Shown here: positions 27,729 to 36,926 of the stretch, piece by piece | Layout of the letters: the number at the start of each line of letters is the position of its first letter | Numbering within the stretch: the first letter of the stretch is position 1 | Made by a program: the position numbers and the translations under genes | Notes under the pieces: generated by a model | Databases searched by the model: none | What the model was told of the DNA's origin: nothing | Seen by the model: only the letters and a program-made list of their open reading frames with translations | Assembly (NCBI GenBank): GCA_963806935.1 | Contig: CAWEAT010000003.1 | Location: forward strand, 105,569 to 169,568 | Reading direction: 5' to 3' | Length of the DNA stretch: 64,000 bases | Source of the DNA: Roseiarcus sp963806935 | GTDB taxonomy: Bacteria > Pseudomonadota > Alphaproteobacteria > Rhizobiales > Beijerinckiaceae

Positions 27729-28140
27729 GACGAGACCTCACCTCTGCAATCTTCTCCAGCAGTTCGTTCAGCGAGATGTGCTTCTTGTCGACGAGCATCT
27801 TTGCGGCCGACCAGATCCAACGACCGTAGTAGGGCATGCCAAGATAGAGCGTGTAGCCCAGGTCGTTGTCCGCCCGGCGGCGCCTCTCTTCAGCCGTCCA
27901 GGCGCCTCTCCAACCAAGAACCTCGCAGGTCACGTATGTATTCAGTTCCCACTGTTCCTCTTCTTTTTCCTCGTAGTAGATCGGGACATCCGGCTGACCT
28001 CCCACATCGTGGGGAGGATGCATGAGCGCCTCGAACAGGGGATGGGTGTTCTCGTAGTTCCAATTTTGCGGCGCATGGAGCGCCGGTTGCAAGGATCCTA
28101 TGAGGTCATATTGCTGATTCAACTCGGGTCGCGATGTCAT
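27715..28140 (-). CDS. scnB: thiocyanate hydrolase beta-type subunit (N-terminal half of a nitrile hydratase beta subunit)
   Basis: A 141-residue, mainly helical protein corresponding to the N-terminal half of nitrile hydratase beta: PLFEALMHPPHDVG, then LGWRGAWTAEERRRRADNDL, LGMPYYGRWIWSAAKMLVDK and HISLNELLEKI. The helix W-x-x-x-x-x-x-L-v-x-k-g/k-h-i-s motif is where the half would continue into the barrel, which here is a separate gene (scnA). First gene of the scnB-scnA-scnC-activator operon; its promoter should lie in 28141-28481. Confidence 0.8.
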   Translation of the reverse strand: MTSRPELNQQYDLIGSLQPALHAPQNWNYENTHPLFEALMHPPHDVGGQPDVPIYYEEKEEEQWELNTYVTCEVLGWRGAWTAEERRRRADNDLGYTLYLGMPYYGRWIWSAAKMLVDKKHISLNELLEKIAEVRSRHGSK

Positions 28141-28481
28141 GCCCGTTTCCCCCGTTTCTTGGACGACGGCCTCGAAAAAACCCCGCCTCGCGCCTCACAA
28201 ATCGCCAGAACCGGCAATATCGAACGGTCGCGCTGCTTACCGCTCGGCGCGCAAGTATGGATCGGCCCGGAGCGTTACGGCAAGTTCAATTTGCTGCATT
28301 CGGCAGGTTGAACGCGATCACCATGTGGAACGCGGCTCGATCGATCGCCGCGCCGCGCGCGATATCGCCCGCATAGATCGGCCGGCGCGATTTTCAGTTC
28401 GGGCCTTCCAGCCAGCCGGTGATCAGGCCCGCAATGTCGATGGAGCAAATCTGACCGCTGACGACCCCTCGCCCAGGATCG
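28141..28481. other. intergenic region upstream of the thiocyanate hydrolase operon
   Basis: No confident gene. On the minus strand short open pieces in different frames (for example PIYAGDIARGAAID followed by AAFHMVIAFNLPNAAN and a stop) could be the remains of a decayed gene, but I recognise no family. The operon promoter is expected here. Confidence 0.35.
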
Positions 28482-29363
28482 CTACCGCGTCGGCACCGGG
28501 TGCTCGCCGCGGTAGTCGTAGAAGCCGCGCTGGGTCTTGCGGCCGAGCCAGCCCGCCTCGACGTATTTCACCAGGAGCGGGCAGGGGCGGTATTTCGAAT
28601 CCGCCAGACCTTCGTGCAGCACCTGCATGACGGCGAGGCAGGTGTCGAGCCCGATGAAGTCGGCAAGCTGCAGCGGCCCCATTGGATGATTGGCGCCGAG
28701 GCGCATCGCGGTGTCGATCGCCTCGACCGAGCCGACGCCCTCGTAGAGCGTATAGACCGCCTCGTTGATCATCGGCAAAAGGATACGGTTGACGATGAAG
28801 GCGGGGAAATCCTCCGACATCGTCGCCGTCTTGCCGAGCCGGACGACGAACGCCTTGGCGGCCTCAAACGTATCGTCCTTGGTGGCGATGCCGCGGATCA
28901 GCTCGACGAGCTGCATGCGCGGCACCGGGTTCATGAAGTGGATGCCGATGAACCGCTCGGGGTTGGACGTGACGGACGCGAGGCGCGTGATCGAGATCGA
29001 CGAGGTGTTGGAGGCGACGATGGCGTCGGGCTTGAGAAAGGAGCGGAGCGCGGTGAAGATCTTGCGCTTGACGTCTTCGTTCTCGGAAGCCGCCTCGACC
29101 ACGAGATCGCAGTTACCGAGCTTGTCGAGCGTCGGGGCGACCTGGATGCGATCCAGTATCGCCCTGCGCTCCCCCTCGTCCATCTGTCCCTTGGACACCT
29201 GGCGCGACAGGTGGCCGTTGATGGTCGCAAGCGCGGCGTTGATACGCTCCTCGGCGACGTCGTTGAGGGAGACCTTCAATCCCGCCTGGGCCGCGACCTC
29301 GGCGATGCCGGCGCCCATCTGCCCGGCGCCGATGATGCCGACCGTCTCGATGTTGAGTGTCAT
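28482..29363 (-). CDS. 3-hydroxybutyryl-CoA dehydrogenase
   Basis: NAD(P)-dependent oxidation/reduction of 3-hydroxybutyryl-CoA and acetoacetyl-CoA. 293 residues: Rossmann loop VGIIGAGQMGAGIAEVAAQA, the ASNTSSISITRLA block, HFMNPVPRMQLVELI with the catalytic His, and the C-terminal MGPLQLADFIGLDTCLAVM. Length fits the short Hbd/PaaH-type single-domain enzyme rather than the fused FadB. Start at 29363 (MTLNIETVG) is preferred over 29378. It is downstream of etfAB on the same strand with a 100-base gap, a common alphaproteobacterial fatty-acid/PHB gene order. Confidence 0.92.
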   Translation of the reverse strand: MTLNIETVGIIGAGQMGAGIAEVAAQAGLKVSLNDVAEERINAALATINGHLSRQVSKGQMDEGERRAILDRIQVAPTLDKLGNCDLVVEAASENEDVKRKIFTALRSFLKPDAIVASNTSSISITRLASVTSNPERFIGIHFMNPVPRMQLVELIRGIATKDDTFEAAKAFVVRLGKTATMSEDFPAFIVNRILLPMINEAVYTLYEGVGSVEAIDTAMRLGANHPMGPLQLADFIGLDTCLAVMQVLHEGLADSKYRPCPLLVKYVEAGWLGRKTQRGFYDYRGEHPVPTR

Positions 29364-29463
29364 ATTTCTGTCCAGCAAACGGCCGAGGCCGGCCGGGGAT
29401 CATAGACGAGCGGCGACGAGCGTCCAGTCGGACGCCCGCTTTTTTCATAGGTTCGGCCGGACG

Positions 29464-30408
29464 TTAGCGCCCGATCTTGGTCAGTTCCGCCGCAAGTTCG
29501 GGCAGCGCGGTGTAAAGATCGGCGACGAGGCCGTAGTCGGCGACCTGGAAGATCGGCGCCTCCTCGTCCTTGTTGATCGCGACGATGACCTTCGAATCCT
29601 TCATCCCCGCCAGATGCTGGATCGCCCCCGATATGCCGACCGCGATATAGAGTTCCGGCGCCACGACCTTGCCCGTCTGGCCGACCTGCCAGTCGTTGGG
29701 CGCGTAGCCGGCGTCGACCGCGGCGCGCGAAGCGCCCATCGCGGCGCCGAGCTTGTCGGCGATCGGCTCGATATAGGTTTTGAAATTCTCCGCCTTCTGC
29801 ATCGCCCGGCCGCCGGAGATGATGATCCTGGCCGAGGTCAATTCCGGCCGATCCGACTTGGCGAGCGCGTCGCCGACGAACGAGGACACTGCGGGATCGG
29901 CGACCGCAGCGACCGGCTCGACCGGCGCCGAGCCGCCCTGGCCGGTGGCGGCGAAAGACGCAGTGCGCACGGTCACGACAATCTTCGGGTCGGTCGATTC
30001 AACGGTCTGGATTGCGTTGCCGGCGTAGATCGGCCGCTCGAAGGTCTTCGGGCCGAGAACCTTGGTGATGTCGGAAATCTGCATCACGTCGAGCAGCGCC
30101 GCCGCGCGCGGCGCGACGTTCTTGGCGCTTGCGGTCGACGGCGCGACGATGGCGTCGTAACCGGGAGCGAGCGAAACGATCAGCGCCGCCAGCGGTTCGG
30201 CCAGGCCGTGTGCGTAGAGAGGATCGTCGGCCGCGCGCACTTTGGCTACGCCTGCGAGCTGAGCGGCCGCCGCCGCAGCGGCGCCGACGTTCTGGCCGGC
30301 GACGAGCACATCGACCGGACCCCCGAGTTCGAGCGCGGCGGTGAGCGCGCGCGCGGTCGCGTCGTTCAATTGCCCGCCGGCGACCTCCGCCAGAAGAAGG
30401 GTCGCCAT
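29464..30408 (-). CDS. etfA: electron transfer flavoprotein alpha subunit
   Basis: FAD-binding subunit of ETF, which passes electrons from acyl-CoA dehydrogenases to ETF-ubiquinone oxidoreductase. 314 residues; the C-terminal FAD domain reads GQTGKVVAPELYIAVGISGA-IQHLAGMKDSKVIVAINKDE (two parts) and PIFQVADYGLVADLYTALPE, all family hallmarks. The N-terminus MATLLLAEVAGGQLND is standard. It starts two bases after the stop of etfB, so both subunits are made from one message. Confidence 0.96.
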   Translation of the reverse strand: MATLLLAEVAGGQLNDATARALTAALELGGPVDVLVAGQNVGAAAAAAAQLAGVAKVRAADDPLYAHGLAEPLAALIVSLAPGYDAIVAPSTASAKNVAPRAAALLDVMQISDITKVLGPKTFERPIYAGNAIQTVESTDPKIVVTVRTASFAATGQGGSAPVEPVAAVADPAVSSFVGDALAKSDRPELTSARIIISGGRAMQKAENFKTYIEPIADKLGAAMGASRAAVDAGYAPNDWQVGQTGKVVAPELYIAVGISGAIQHLAGMKDSKVIVAINKDEEAPIFQVADYGLVADLYTALPELAAELTKIGR

Positions 30409-30410
30409 CG

Positions 30411-31160
30411 TCAGATCACTCCCGCTTCATCGTGCAGCTTGGCGACCAACTCCGCCACCGACTTGACCTTTACCCCCGCCTTTCGCCCAGACGGCTCCGC
30501 GGTCTTCAGCACCTTGAGGCGGGGCGAAACGTCGACCCCATAGTCTGCCGGCGTCTTCTCCTCGATCGGCTTCTTTTTTGCCTTCATGATGTTGGGGAGC
30601 GAGGCGTAGCGCGGCTCGTTCAGGCGCAAATCGGTGGTGACGATCGCCGGAAGCTTCAGGGAAACAGTCTGCATGCCGCCGTCCACCTCGCGGGTGACGT
30701 CGACCGAGCCCTCGCCGACGACGACCTTGGAAGCGAACGTGCCCTGGCCCCAGCCGGTCAGCGCTGCCAACATCTGGCCGGTCTGGTTCGAGTCGTCGTC
30801 AATCGCCTGCTTGCCCATGATGACGAGCCCGGGCTGTTCGGCGTCGACGACGCCCTTGATGAGTTTGGCGACCGCGAGCGGCTCGGTCAGCGCGTCGGTC
30901 TTGATCAGGACGCCGCGATCGGCGCCCATGGCGAGCGCGGTGCGGATGGTTTCGCTCGCCTGCGCTGGGCCGATCGAGACGATGACCACCTCGCTCGCCT
31001 TGCCGGCTTCCTTCTGCCTGAGCGCCTCCTCGACGGCGATCTCGTCGAACGGATTCATCGACATCTTGACGTTGGCCAGTTCGACCCCCGAGCCATCGGA
31101 TTTGAGGCGAATCTTGATGTTGTAGTCGACCACCCGTTTCACGGGCACGAGAATCTTCAT
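30411..31160 (-). CDS. etfB: electron transfer flavoprotein beta subunit
   Basis: AMP-binding subunit of ETF, 249 residues. MKILVPVKRVVDYNIKIRLK at the start, NPFDEIAVEEALRQKE, the recognition-loop-containing VIMGKQAIDDDSNQTGQMLA, and the signature LNEPRYASLPNIMKAKKKPI with VTTDLR before it. First gene of etfB-etfA-(hbd); divergent from the ABC importer across a 348-base region. Confidence 0.96.
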   Translation of the reverse strand: MKILVPVKRVVDYNIKIRLKSDGSGVELANVKMSMNPFDEIAVEEALRQKEAGKASEVVIVSIGPAQASETIRTALAMGADRGVLIKTDALTEPLAVAKLIKGVVDAEQPGLVIMGKQAIDDDSNQTGQMLAALTGWGQGTFASKVVVGEGSVDVTREVDGGMQTVSLKLPAIVTTDLRLNEPRYASLPNIMKAKKKPIEEKTPADYGVDVSPRLKVLKTAEPSGRKAGVKVKSVAELVAKLHDEAGVI

Positions 31161-31508
31161 GGGCCGCAGAACTCCTGCCGAACTGGGCGTCCTCTTGGAG
31201 GCAACTTGAGGCGGACACCCCTAATCTCGGCCCCGGCGCAAGTCAACGCGGGTGAAACTTTGATTTCCGAGCCGTCTAAAAGTTCAGTTCGCCAATTCAA
31301 AATGGCGCCCCTTCATGCCTGCAAGACATGCAGATCGCTGAGGAATTGGCCACACTCGGCGCTGTCGTCGCGGATTTCTTCGGCGCGGCCGGCCGGACAA
31401 TTGACAGCGGCAAAAATCTGACGCCAAGTCGAGGAACGACGCGCCGCCAAACAATAAGGGCCGATCGTTGTCTGGGGAAGGGCGCACTCTAACGAGGAAC
31501 ATTGCAAG
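31161..31508. other. divergent promoter region between etfB and the ABC importer
   Basis: No gene seen. Holds promoters for both directions. GAGGAA lies about nine bases before the ATG of the substrate-binding protein. No clear operator was recognised. Confidence 0.4.
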
Positions 31509-33098
31509 ATGAGCGAACTGGATTATTGGAACGGGCGCCTGCTCAAGGGCGCCGTCTCGCGCCGCGAGTTCATGGGGCGCGCTGCTGCGCTCGGCGCCTC
31601 GAGCCTCGCGATTTCGACCATGCTGGCGAGCGCCGACGCGCGCGCCGACGAGACGCCGAAGAATGGCGGCGTTCTGCGCCTCGGCCTGGGCGGCGGCAGC
31701 ACCACCGACAGCATCGACGTCACCTCCTACAACGACTCGGTGATGATCGACACTGGCCATGGCCTGTTCGACGGCATCGTCGAATGGGGTCAGGACGGCA
31801 GGCCGCATCCGGATCTGGCCGAGAGCTGGGAGCCGAAGAACGGCGCCAAGGATTGGGTCTTCAATCTCCGCAAGGGGATCAAGTTCTCGAACGGTCAGGA
31901 GTTTACCGCCGACGACGCCATCTACTCGCTCAACCTGCATCGCGGCGACACCAAGTCCGGCGGCGCGAGCACGTTCAAGCCGGTTACCGACATCAAGAAA
32001 CTCGACAAGTATCAGATTCAGATTTCGCTGAACGGGCCGGACGCGGATCTGCCCTACGCGCTCACTGATTATCACGTGGGCATCGTGCCGGATGGCTTCA
32101 AGGATTGGGCGAAGCCGGTCGGCACCGGCGCCTTCAGTCTCGACAAGTTCGATCCGGGCGTGCGCATCTCGCTGAAGAAGACCCGCGACTACTGGAAGGA
32201 AGGGCGCGGCCATCTCGACGGCATCGAGGTCACAGTCATCAATGACGGATCGGCGCGGCTCAACGCGCTGATCTCCGGCCAGATCGACGCCATCAATCGT
32301 GTGGATCACAAAGCGGTCGCGATGCTCTCGAAGAGCCCCAAACTTCAGATCGTGAGGGCTTCGGGCGGCTGGCACGCGGTGATGGCGATGCAATGCGACA
32401 AGGCGCCCTACGACAATCCCGACATCCGCATGGCGCTCAAAGAGGCCACCGACCGGGAGCAGATCCTCAAGGCCCTGTTCAGCGGCTACGGCACGGTCGG
32501 CAACGATCACCCGATCCCGCCGAACGATCCTTATTTTAATAAGGAGCTGCCCCAGCGCAAATACGATCCCGACAAGGCCGCCGCCGCCTTCAAGAAAGCG
32601 GGCCTCACCGATCCGAAGATCCTCTTGCAGGCCTCGGACGCCGCGTTCAATGGCGCCGTCGACGAGGGCGCGCTTCTTCAGGCGAGCGCCGCCAAAGCCG
32701 GCATTAAGGTCGACCTGAAGAAGGAGCCGGCGGACGGCTTCTGGGACAATGTCTGGCTCAAGGGCGCCTTCGTCTCGAGCTACTGGGGCGGGCGCGCGGC
32801 GGCGACGCAGATGCTCTCGGTCGCCTACGCGGCCGGCGCTCCCTGGAACGAGACACACTGGAACAACGAGAAGTTCGAGAAGCTGCTCGCCGACGCTCGC
32901 GGCGAGACCGACGAAGCCAAGCGCCGCCCCTACATCTGGGAGATGCAGGCCATGCTGAACGAGCAGGGCGGCGCAATCATCCCCGTGTTCAAGGACTGGC
33001 TGGACGCGCACCTCGACAAGGTCGGCGGGCATACGCCGCACGGCGGCTTCGATATGGACAACGGCTATATCATGCAGAAGGCTTGGCTCAAGAGCTGA
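31509..33098 (+). CDS. ABC transporter substrate-binding protein (peptide/nickel family), Tat-exported
   Basis: Periplasmic SBP_bac_5 family protein, 529 residues. The Tat motif is SRREFMGRAAALGASSLAIS with cleavage near ADARA-DETPKNGG. LRLGLGGGSTTDSIDVTSYN opens the mature part; ESWEPKNGAKDWVFNLRKGIKF-SNGQEFTADDAIYSLN is the family signature (W-x-F-x-L-R-x-G-x-x-F-x-x-G-x-x-x-x-A-x-D). It captures a short peptide, nickel chelate or similar solute for the permeases encoded next. The substrate cannot be told. Confidence 0.93.
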   Translation: MSELDYWNGRLLKGAVSRREFMGRAAALGASSLAISTMLASADARADETPKNGGVLRLGLGGGSTTDSIDVTSYNDSVMIDTGHGLFDGIVEWGQDGRPHPDLAESWEPKNGAKDWVFNLRKGIKFSNGQEFTADDAIYSLNLHRGDTKSGGASTFKPVTDIKKLDKYQIQISLNGPDADLPYALTDYHVGIVPDGFKDWAKPVGTGAFSLDKFDPGVRISLKKTRDYWKEGRGHLDGIEVTVINDGSARLNALISGQIDAINRVDHKAVAMLSKSPKLQIVRASGGWHAVMAMQCDKAPYDNPDIRMALKEATDREQILKALFSGYGTVGNDHPIPPNDPYFNKELPQRKYDPDKAAAAFKKAGLTDPKILLQASDAAFNGAVDEGALLQASAAKAGIKVDLKKEPADGFWDNVWLKGAFVSSYWGGRAAATQMLSVAYAAGAPWNETHWNNEKFEKLLADARGETDEAKRRPYIWEMQAMLNEQGGAIIPVFKDWLDAHLDKVGGHTPHGGFDMDNGYIMQKAWLKS

Positions 33099-33240
33099 CC
33101 GCGTTTGCGCCGCGTCCGCCTCGATGGCGGGCGCGGTCGCACGACCCGAGCGCTCGCCGTCCGCCACGGAGAGCGCCCGGAACCGACGAGCGCAACGGAG
33201 TTCCTGAGAGTCCCCAGGGAGAAGTGAGGGAGCCGGCGTT

Positions 33241-34188
33241 GTGTTGAATCTCGTGCTTCAACGGCTCGGCCTCGGCGTCCTGACCCTGTTCGCCGCGTCG
33301 GTTCTCATTTTCATCGGCACGGAGATTCTGCCCGGCGATCTCGCCTCGGCGATTTTGCAAAATTCCGCCACCCCGGAGAGCTTGGCCAAGCTGCGCCTCG
33401 ACCTGGGCCTGGATCGGCCAGCGATCTTGAGGTTTTTCGATTGGCTGTTTGGCGTGCTGCACGGCGATTTCGGCCATTCGCTCGCCAATGGCCGCGACGT
33501 GCTGACGGAAATCGCGCCGCGCTTCGCCAATACGATGTTTCTTGCCGCCTACGCGGCGGTCGTCGCCGTCCCGCTGGCGATCGGCCTTGGGCTGCTCGCG
33601 GCGATCCGGCAGGGCGGCGCGTTCGACCGGCTGGTCAACCTCTTCACCCTGATGACGATCTCGGTGCCGGAATATTTCCTGGCCTATCTTCTCATCAAAT
33701 ATGTCGCGGTCGACCTTGGCTGGTTTCCCTCGCTCGCCAATGTGACGCCGGACACAAGCTTCCTCGACCGCCTCTACTACGCGTTCCTGCCAATGCTGAC
33801 GCTGGTCCTGGTCATTGTCGCCCACATGATGCGCATGACCCGCGCCTCCGTGCTTTCGGTGATGGCGAGCCCGTATATCGAGATGGCGATTCTCAAGGGT
33901 CTCAGGAAGTCACGCATTGTCGTGCGCCATGCGCTGCCGAACGCGCTTGCGCCGATCATCTCGGTGGTTGCGCTCAATCTCGCCTATCTCATCGTCGGCG
34001 TGGTCGTGGTCGAGACCGTGTTCGTCTATCCCGGCCTCGGCCAATTGATGGTCGATGAAGTGTCCAAGCATGACGTGCCGGTGGTTCAGGCCTGCGGGCT
34101 GATTTTCGCCGCCACGTTCATCCTGCTCAACATGACCGCCGACATCCTCGCCATTCTGTCCAATCCGCGGCTTCGCCAGCCGCGCTGA
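33241..34188 (+). CDS. ABC transporter permease, DppB type
   Basis: A 315-residue inner-membrane permease with about six helices; the first is LGVLTLFAASVLIFIGTEIL. The DppB-type loop PGDLASAILQNSATPESLAK and the EAA motif YIEMAILKGLRKSRIVVRHA with LPNALAPIISVVALNLAYLI are clear. Starts at GTG 33241. It forms a heterodimeric channel with the DppC-type permease encoded next. Confidence 0.93.
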   Translation: MLNLVLQRLGLGVLTLFAASVLIFIGTEILPGDLASAILQNSATPESLAKLRLDLGLDRPAILRFFDWLFGVLHGDFGHSLANGRDVLTEIAPRFANTMFLAAYAAVVAVPLAIGLGLLAAIRQGGAFDRLVNLFTLMTISVPEYFLAYLLIKYVAVDLGWFPSLANVTPDTSFLDRLYYAFLPMLTLVLVIVAHMMRMTRASVLSVMASPYIEMAILKGLRKSRIVVRHALPNALAPIISVVALNLAYLIVGVVVVETVFVYPGLGQLMVDEVSKHDVPVVQACGLIFAATFILLNMTADILAILSNPRLRQPR

Positions 34189-34224
34189 CCAGGAACCGTC
34201 AGGCGCGACGAAAGAAAGACCGTC

Positions 34225-35052
34225 ATGCGTATCCGCGGCTATAAAGTGAGCGTCACCGCGCAGATCGGCATCGTCGTCGTCCTGATCAACCTGTTCGTTG
34301 CGCTGTTCGCGCCGCTTATCGCGCCATTCGATCAGGCGACCCCGGTCGGCGACGCCTGGGCGGATCCGAGCGCCCAGCATTGGCTCGGGCTCGACAATCT
34401 CGGCCGCGATATCCTGAGCCGCCTCATCTATGGCGCGCGGATGTCGATTGGTCTGTCGCTGGTGATCACCGCGCTGTCGTTCCTGATCGGCGTCATTTCG
34501 GGCTTCGCCGCGGCGGTCGCGGGCGGCTGGATCGACCAGTTGCTGTCGCGGCTCGTCGACCTCCTGCTGTCGATGCCGACGCTCATTTTCGCCTTCGTCA
34601 TCCTGTCCGTGCTCGGCTCGGCGCTGCCGGTCCTCATCTGCACCATCGCCATCCTCAATTCGACCAAGGTCTTTCGTCTGGCGAGATCGGTCGCGATCAA
34701 CATCGTCAGCCTTGAATTCGTCGAGGCGGCTCGCCTGCGCGGCGAGGGATGGTGGTGGATCGTCACCCGCGAGGTCCTGCCCAACGCGGTTCCGCCGCTG
34801 ACCGCCGAGTTCGGCTTGCGTTTCTGCTTCACTTTCCTCTTTATCGCCGCGCTAAGCTTTCTGGGCCTCGGCGTTCAGCCGCCCGACGCGGACTGGGGCA
34901 GCATGGTCAAGGACTACCGCGACATGATCAATTTCGGCTCCGCGGCGCCGCTTTATCCCGCAGCGGCGATCGCGATCCTCACCATCGGCGTCAACTTCAT
35001 CGTTGACTGGATGCTCTCGATTCATTCCAGAGGCCAGGGAGAAGGCGCATGA
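34225..35052 (+). CDS. ABC transporter permease, DppC type
   Basis: A 275-residue inner-membrane permease. IGIVVVLINLFVALFAPLIA is the first helix, and the DppC-specific HWLGLDNLGRDILSRLIYGA follows (usual H-x-x-G-T-D-x-x-G-R-D). The EAA loop is FVEAARLRGEGWWWIVTREV-LPN. SFLGLGVQPPDADWGSMVKD is the conserved C-terminal block. It overlaps the ATPase gene by four bases (ATGA), showing tight coupling. Confidence 0.94.
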   Translation: MRIRGYKVSVTAQIGIVVVLINLFVALFAPLIAPFDQATPVGDAWADPSAQHWLGLDNLGRDILSRLIYGARMSIGLSLVITALSFLIGVISGFAAAVAGGWIDQLLSRLVDLLLSMPTLIFAFVILSVLGSALPVLICTIAILNSTKVFRLARSVAINIVSLEFVEAARLRGEGWWWIVTREVLPNAVPPLTAEFGLRFCFTFLFIAALSFLGLGVQPPDADWGSMVKDYRDMINFGSAAPLYPAAAIAILTIGVNFIVDWMLSIHSRGQGEGA

Positions 35053-36737
35053 GCCAGCAAACCCGGGACCCCTCCGAACCCAATGACAACTCCGTCATCC
35101 TCGACGTCCGCGGCATGCGGGTGGCGGTGCGCACGGACGCCGGCGACGGGCCGGTGCTGGTCGACGACGTGTCGCTCCAGCTGCGGCGGGGCGAGGTCAT
35201 CGGCCTCATCGGCGAATCGGGCGCCGGCAAGTCGACGATCGGCCTCGCTTCGATGGGCTACACGCGCCGCGACTGCCATATCGTGGGCGGCAACATCATT
35301 TTCGGCGATACCGACATACGCGCCGTCAGCCTCGATGAGCGGCGCGCGCTGCGCGGACCGAAGATTGCCTATATCGCCCAGAGCGCAGCGGCCTCGTTCA
35401 ATCCCGCCCATACGCTGATGGAGCAGGTCTGCGAGGCGTCGGTCAGGCACGGCGTGCTGTCGCGGGCGGAGGCGCGGGCGGAGGCGATCAGTCTCTTCAA
35501 GCAACTCGATCTGCCGAGCCCCGAGACGATCGGCTCGCGCTATCCCCATCAGGTTTCCGGGGGACAGCTTCAGCGGGTGATGGCGGCCATGGCGATGGTC
35601 GCCAAACCAGACATCCTCATCTTTGACGAACCGACCACCGCGCTTGACGTGACGACCCAGGTCGAATGTCTCGCCGCCTTCCGCAAGCTCATCCGCGAGC
35701 ATGGCACGGCGGCCCTCTATATCACCCATGACCTCGCCGTCGTGGCCCAGATCGCCGATCGGATCATGGTGCTCAGGCGCGGCAAGATGGTCGAATTCGG
35801 CGATTCGCGGCAGATCCTGCAACAGCCGAAAGAGGAATATACCCGCCGACTGGTGACCGAGCGCGTCGCCGGCCACAATTTCGTTGACGCGAACATCGCC
35901 GCCCAGGTTCCGATCCTCGCCATCGACCATGTCAGCGCCAACTATCCAGGCAAGCCGAAGGTCATCGATGACGTGAGCCTCGAGGTCCGCAAGGGCGATA
36001 CGGTTGCGGTGGTTGGGGAGTCGGGCTCGGGCAAATCGACCCTGGCGCGCGTGGTCACGGGCCTCTTGCCGCGCATCGCCGGCGACGTCCGGTTCAACGG
36101 CGCGAGCCTGCCGGCGCGCCTCAAGGATCGGACCAAGGACCAGCTGCGCCGGGTGCAAATGATCTACCAGATGCCTGACGTCGCTCTCAATCCGCAGCAT
36201 ACCCTGCTCGAGACGATCGGCAGGCCGGTGGCGTTCTATTTCAACCGCTCGCGCGAAGAAGTCCGCGCTCGCGCCGCCGAATTGCTGCGACAGATGGACC
36301 TGCCGGAGTCGTTCATCACCCGGAAGACAAGCGAATTGTCGGGCGGACAGAAGCAGCGGGTGTCGATCGCGCGGGCTTTGGCCGCCGAACCGGATCTGAT
36401 CATCTGCGACGAAGTGACGTCGGCGCTCGATCAGCTGGTCGGGGAAGAGATTCTCCGGCTTCTGAAAAAGCTGCAGGAGGACCTCGGAGTCGCTTACCTG
36501 TTCATCACCCACGACCTCGGCACAGTGAAACGGATCGCCAACAAGGTCGCGGTGATGCTGAAGGGCAAGGTGGTGGCAGGCGGAGACACCGCGACCGTGT
36601 TCGCCCCGCCCTATCATCCCTATACCGAACTGCTCCTTTCGTCGGTGCCCGAGATGCGGCCGGACTGGCTTGACGAGGTGCTCGCCGCCCGCGCGACCGG
36701 GGCAGCGACGACCTCGGCTCTGCTTCGGGCGCCCTGA
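35049..36737 (+). CDS. dual ABC transporter ATP-binding protein (DppD-DppF fusion type)
   Basis: A 562-residue protein with two complete ATPase domains. Domain 1: Walker A GESGAGKSTIGLAS, signature VSGGQLQRVMAAMAM, Walker B DILIFDEPTTALDV. Domain 2: Walker A GESGSGKSTLARVV, signature ELSGGQKQRVSIARALAAEP, Walker B DLIICDEVTSALDQ. In domain 2 the usual Pro after DE is Val, as seen in many DppF-like halves. It drives the importer formed with the two permeases. Last gene of the four-gene operon. Confidence 0.94.
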   Translation: MSQQTRDPSEPNDNSVILDVRGMRVAVRTDAGDGPVLVDDVSLQLRRGEVIGLIGESGAGKSTIGLASMGYTRRDCHIVGGNIIFGDTDIRAVSLDERRALRGPKIAYIAQSAAASFNPAHTLMEQVCEASVRHGVLSRAEARAEAISLFKQLDLPSPETIGSRYPHQVSGGQLQRVMAAMAMVAKPDILIFDEPTTALDVTTQVECLAAFRKLIREHGTAALYITHDLAVVAQIADRIMVLRRGKMVEFGDSRQILQQPKEEYTRRLVTERVAGHNFVDANIAAQVPILAIDHVSANYPGKPKVIDDVSLEVRKGDTVAVVGESGSGKSTLARVVTGLLPRIAGDVRFNGASLPARLKDRTKDQLRRVQMIYQMPDVALNPQHTLLETIGRPVAFYFNRSREEVRARAAELLRQMDLPESFITRKTSELSGGQKQRVSIARALAAEPDLIICDEVTSALDQLVGEEILRLLKKLQEDLGVAYLFITHDLGTVKRIANKVAVMLKGKVVAGGDTATVFAPPYHPYTELLLSSVPEMRPDWLDEVLAARATGAATTSALLRAP

Positions 36738-36926
36738 ACGGCTCCAAAGCGCCCGAGGGGCGCCGCCTGTCGCCCTTGCGGCGCCCGCATTTCGTTTCTA
36801 TACCGCCCCGAAGCGAACGGACGAAACGGGCGGGAAGCGCGATTTGAGGGCGATTTCTGTCCGGCGCGATCATTGCATGGCTCGGTTGGCCGACCCAACG
36901 ACCGGGGACAGGACAGGACCTTACTG

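Noticed and set aside
28765..30543. A 592-residue open frame on the plus strand across hbd and etfA
   Set aside because: Antisense to two strongly supported genes, no motifs, no ribosome binding site.
31284..33167. A 627-residue open frame on the minus strand opposite the ABC substrate-binding gene
   Set aside because: It is the antisense shadow of a clear SBP_bac_5 gene; GC-rich codon usage keeps the opposite strand open. Its residues are Arg/Asp/Val-rich, with no family motif.
35022..36617. A 531-residue open frame on the minus strand opposite the ABC ATPase gene
   Set aside because: Shadow of the dual ATPase gene; composition dominated by His/Arg/Gly and no domain.
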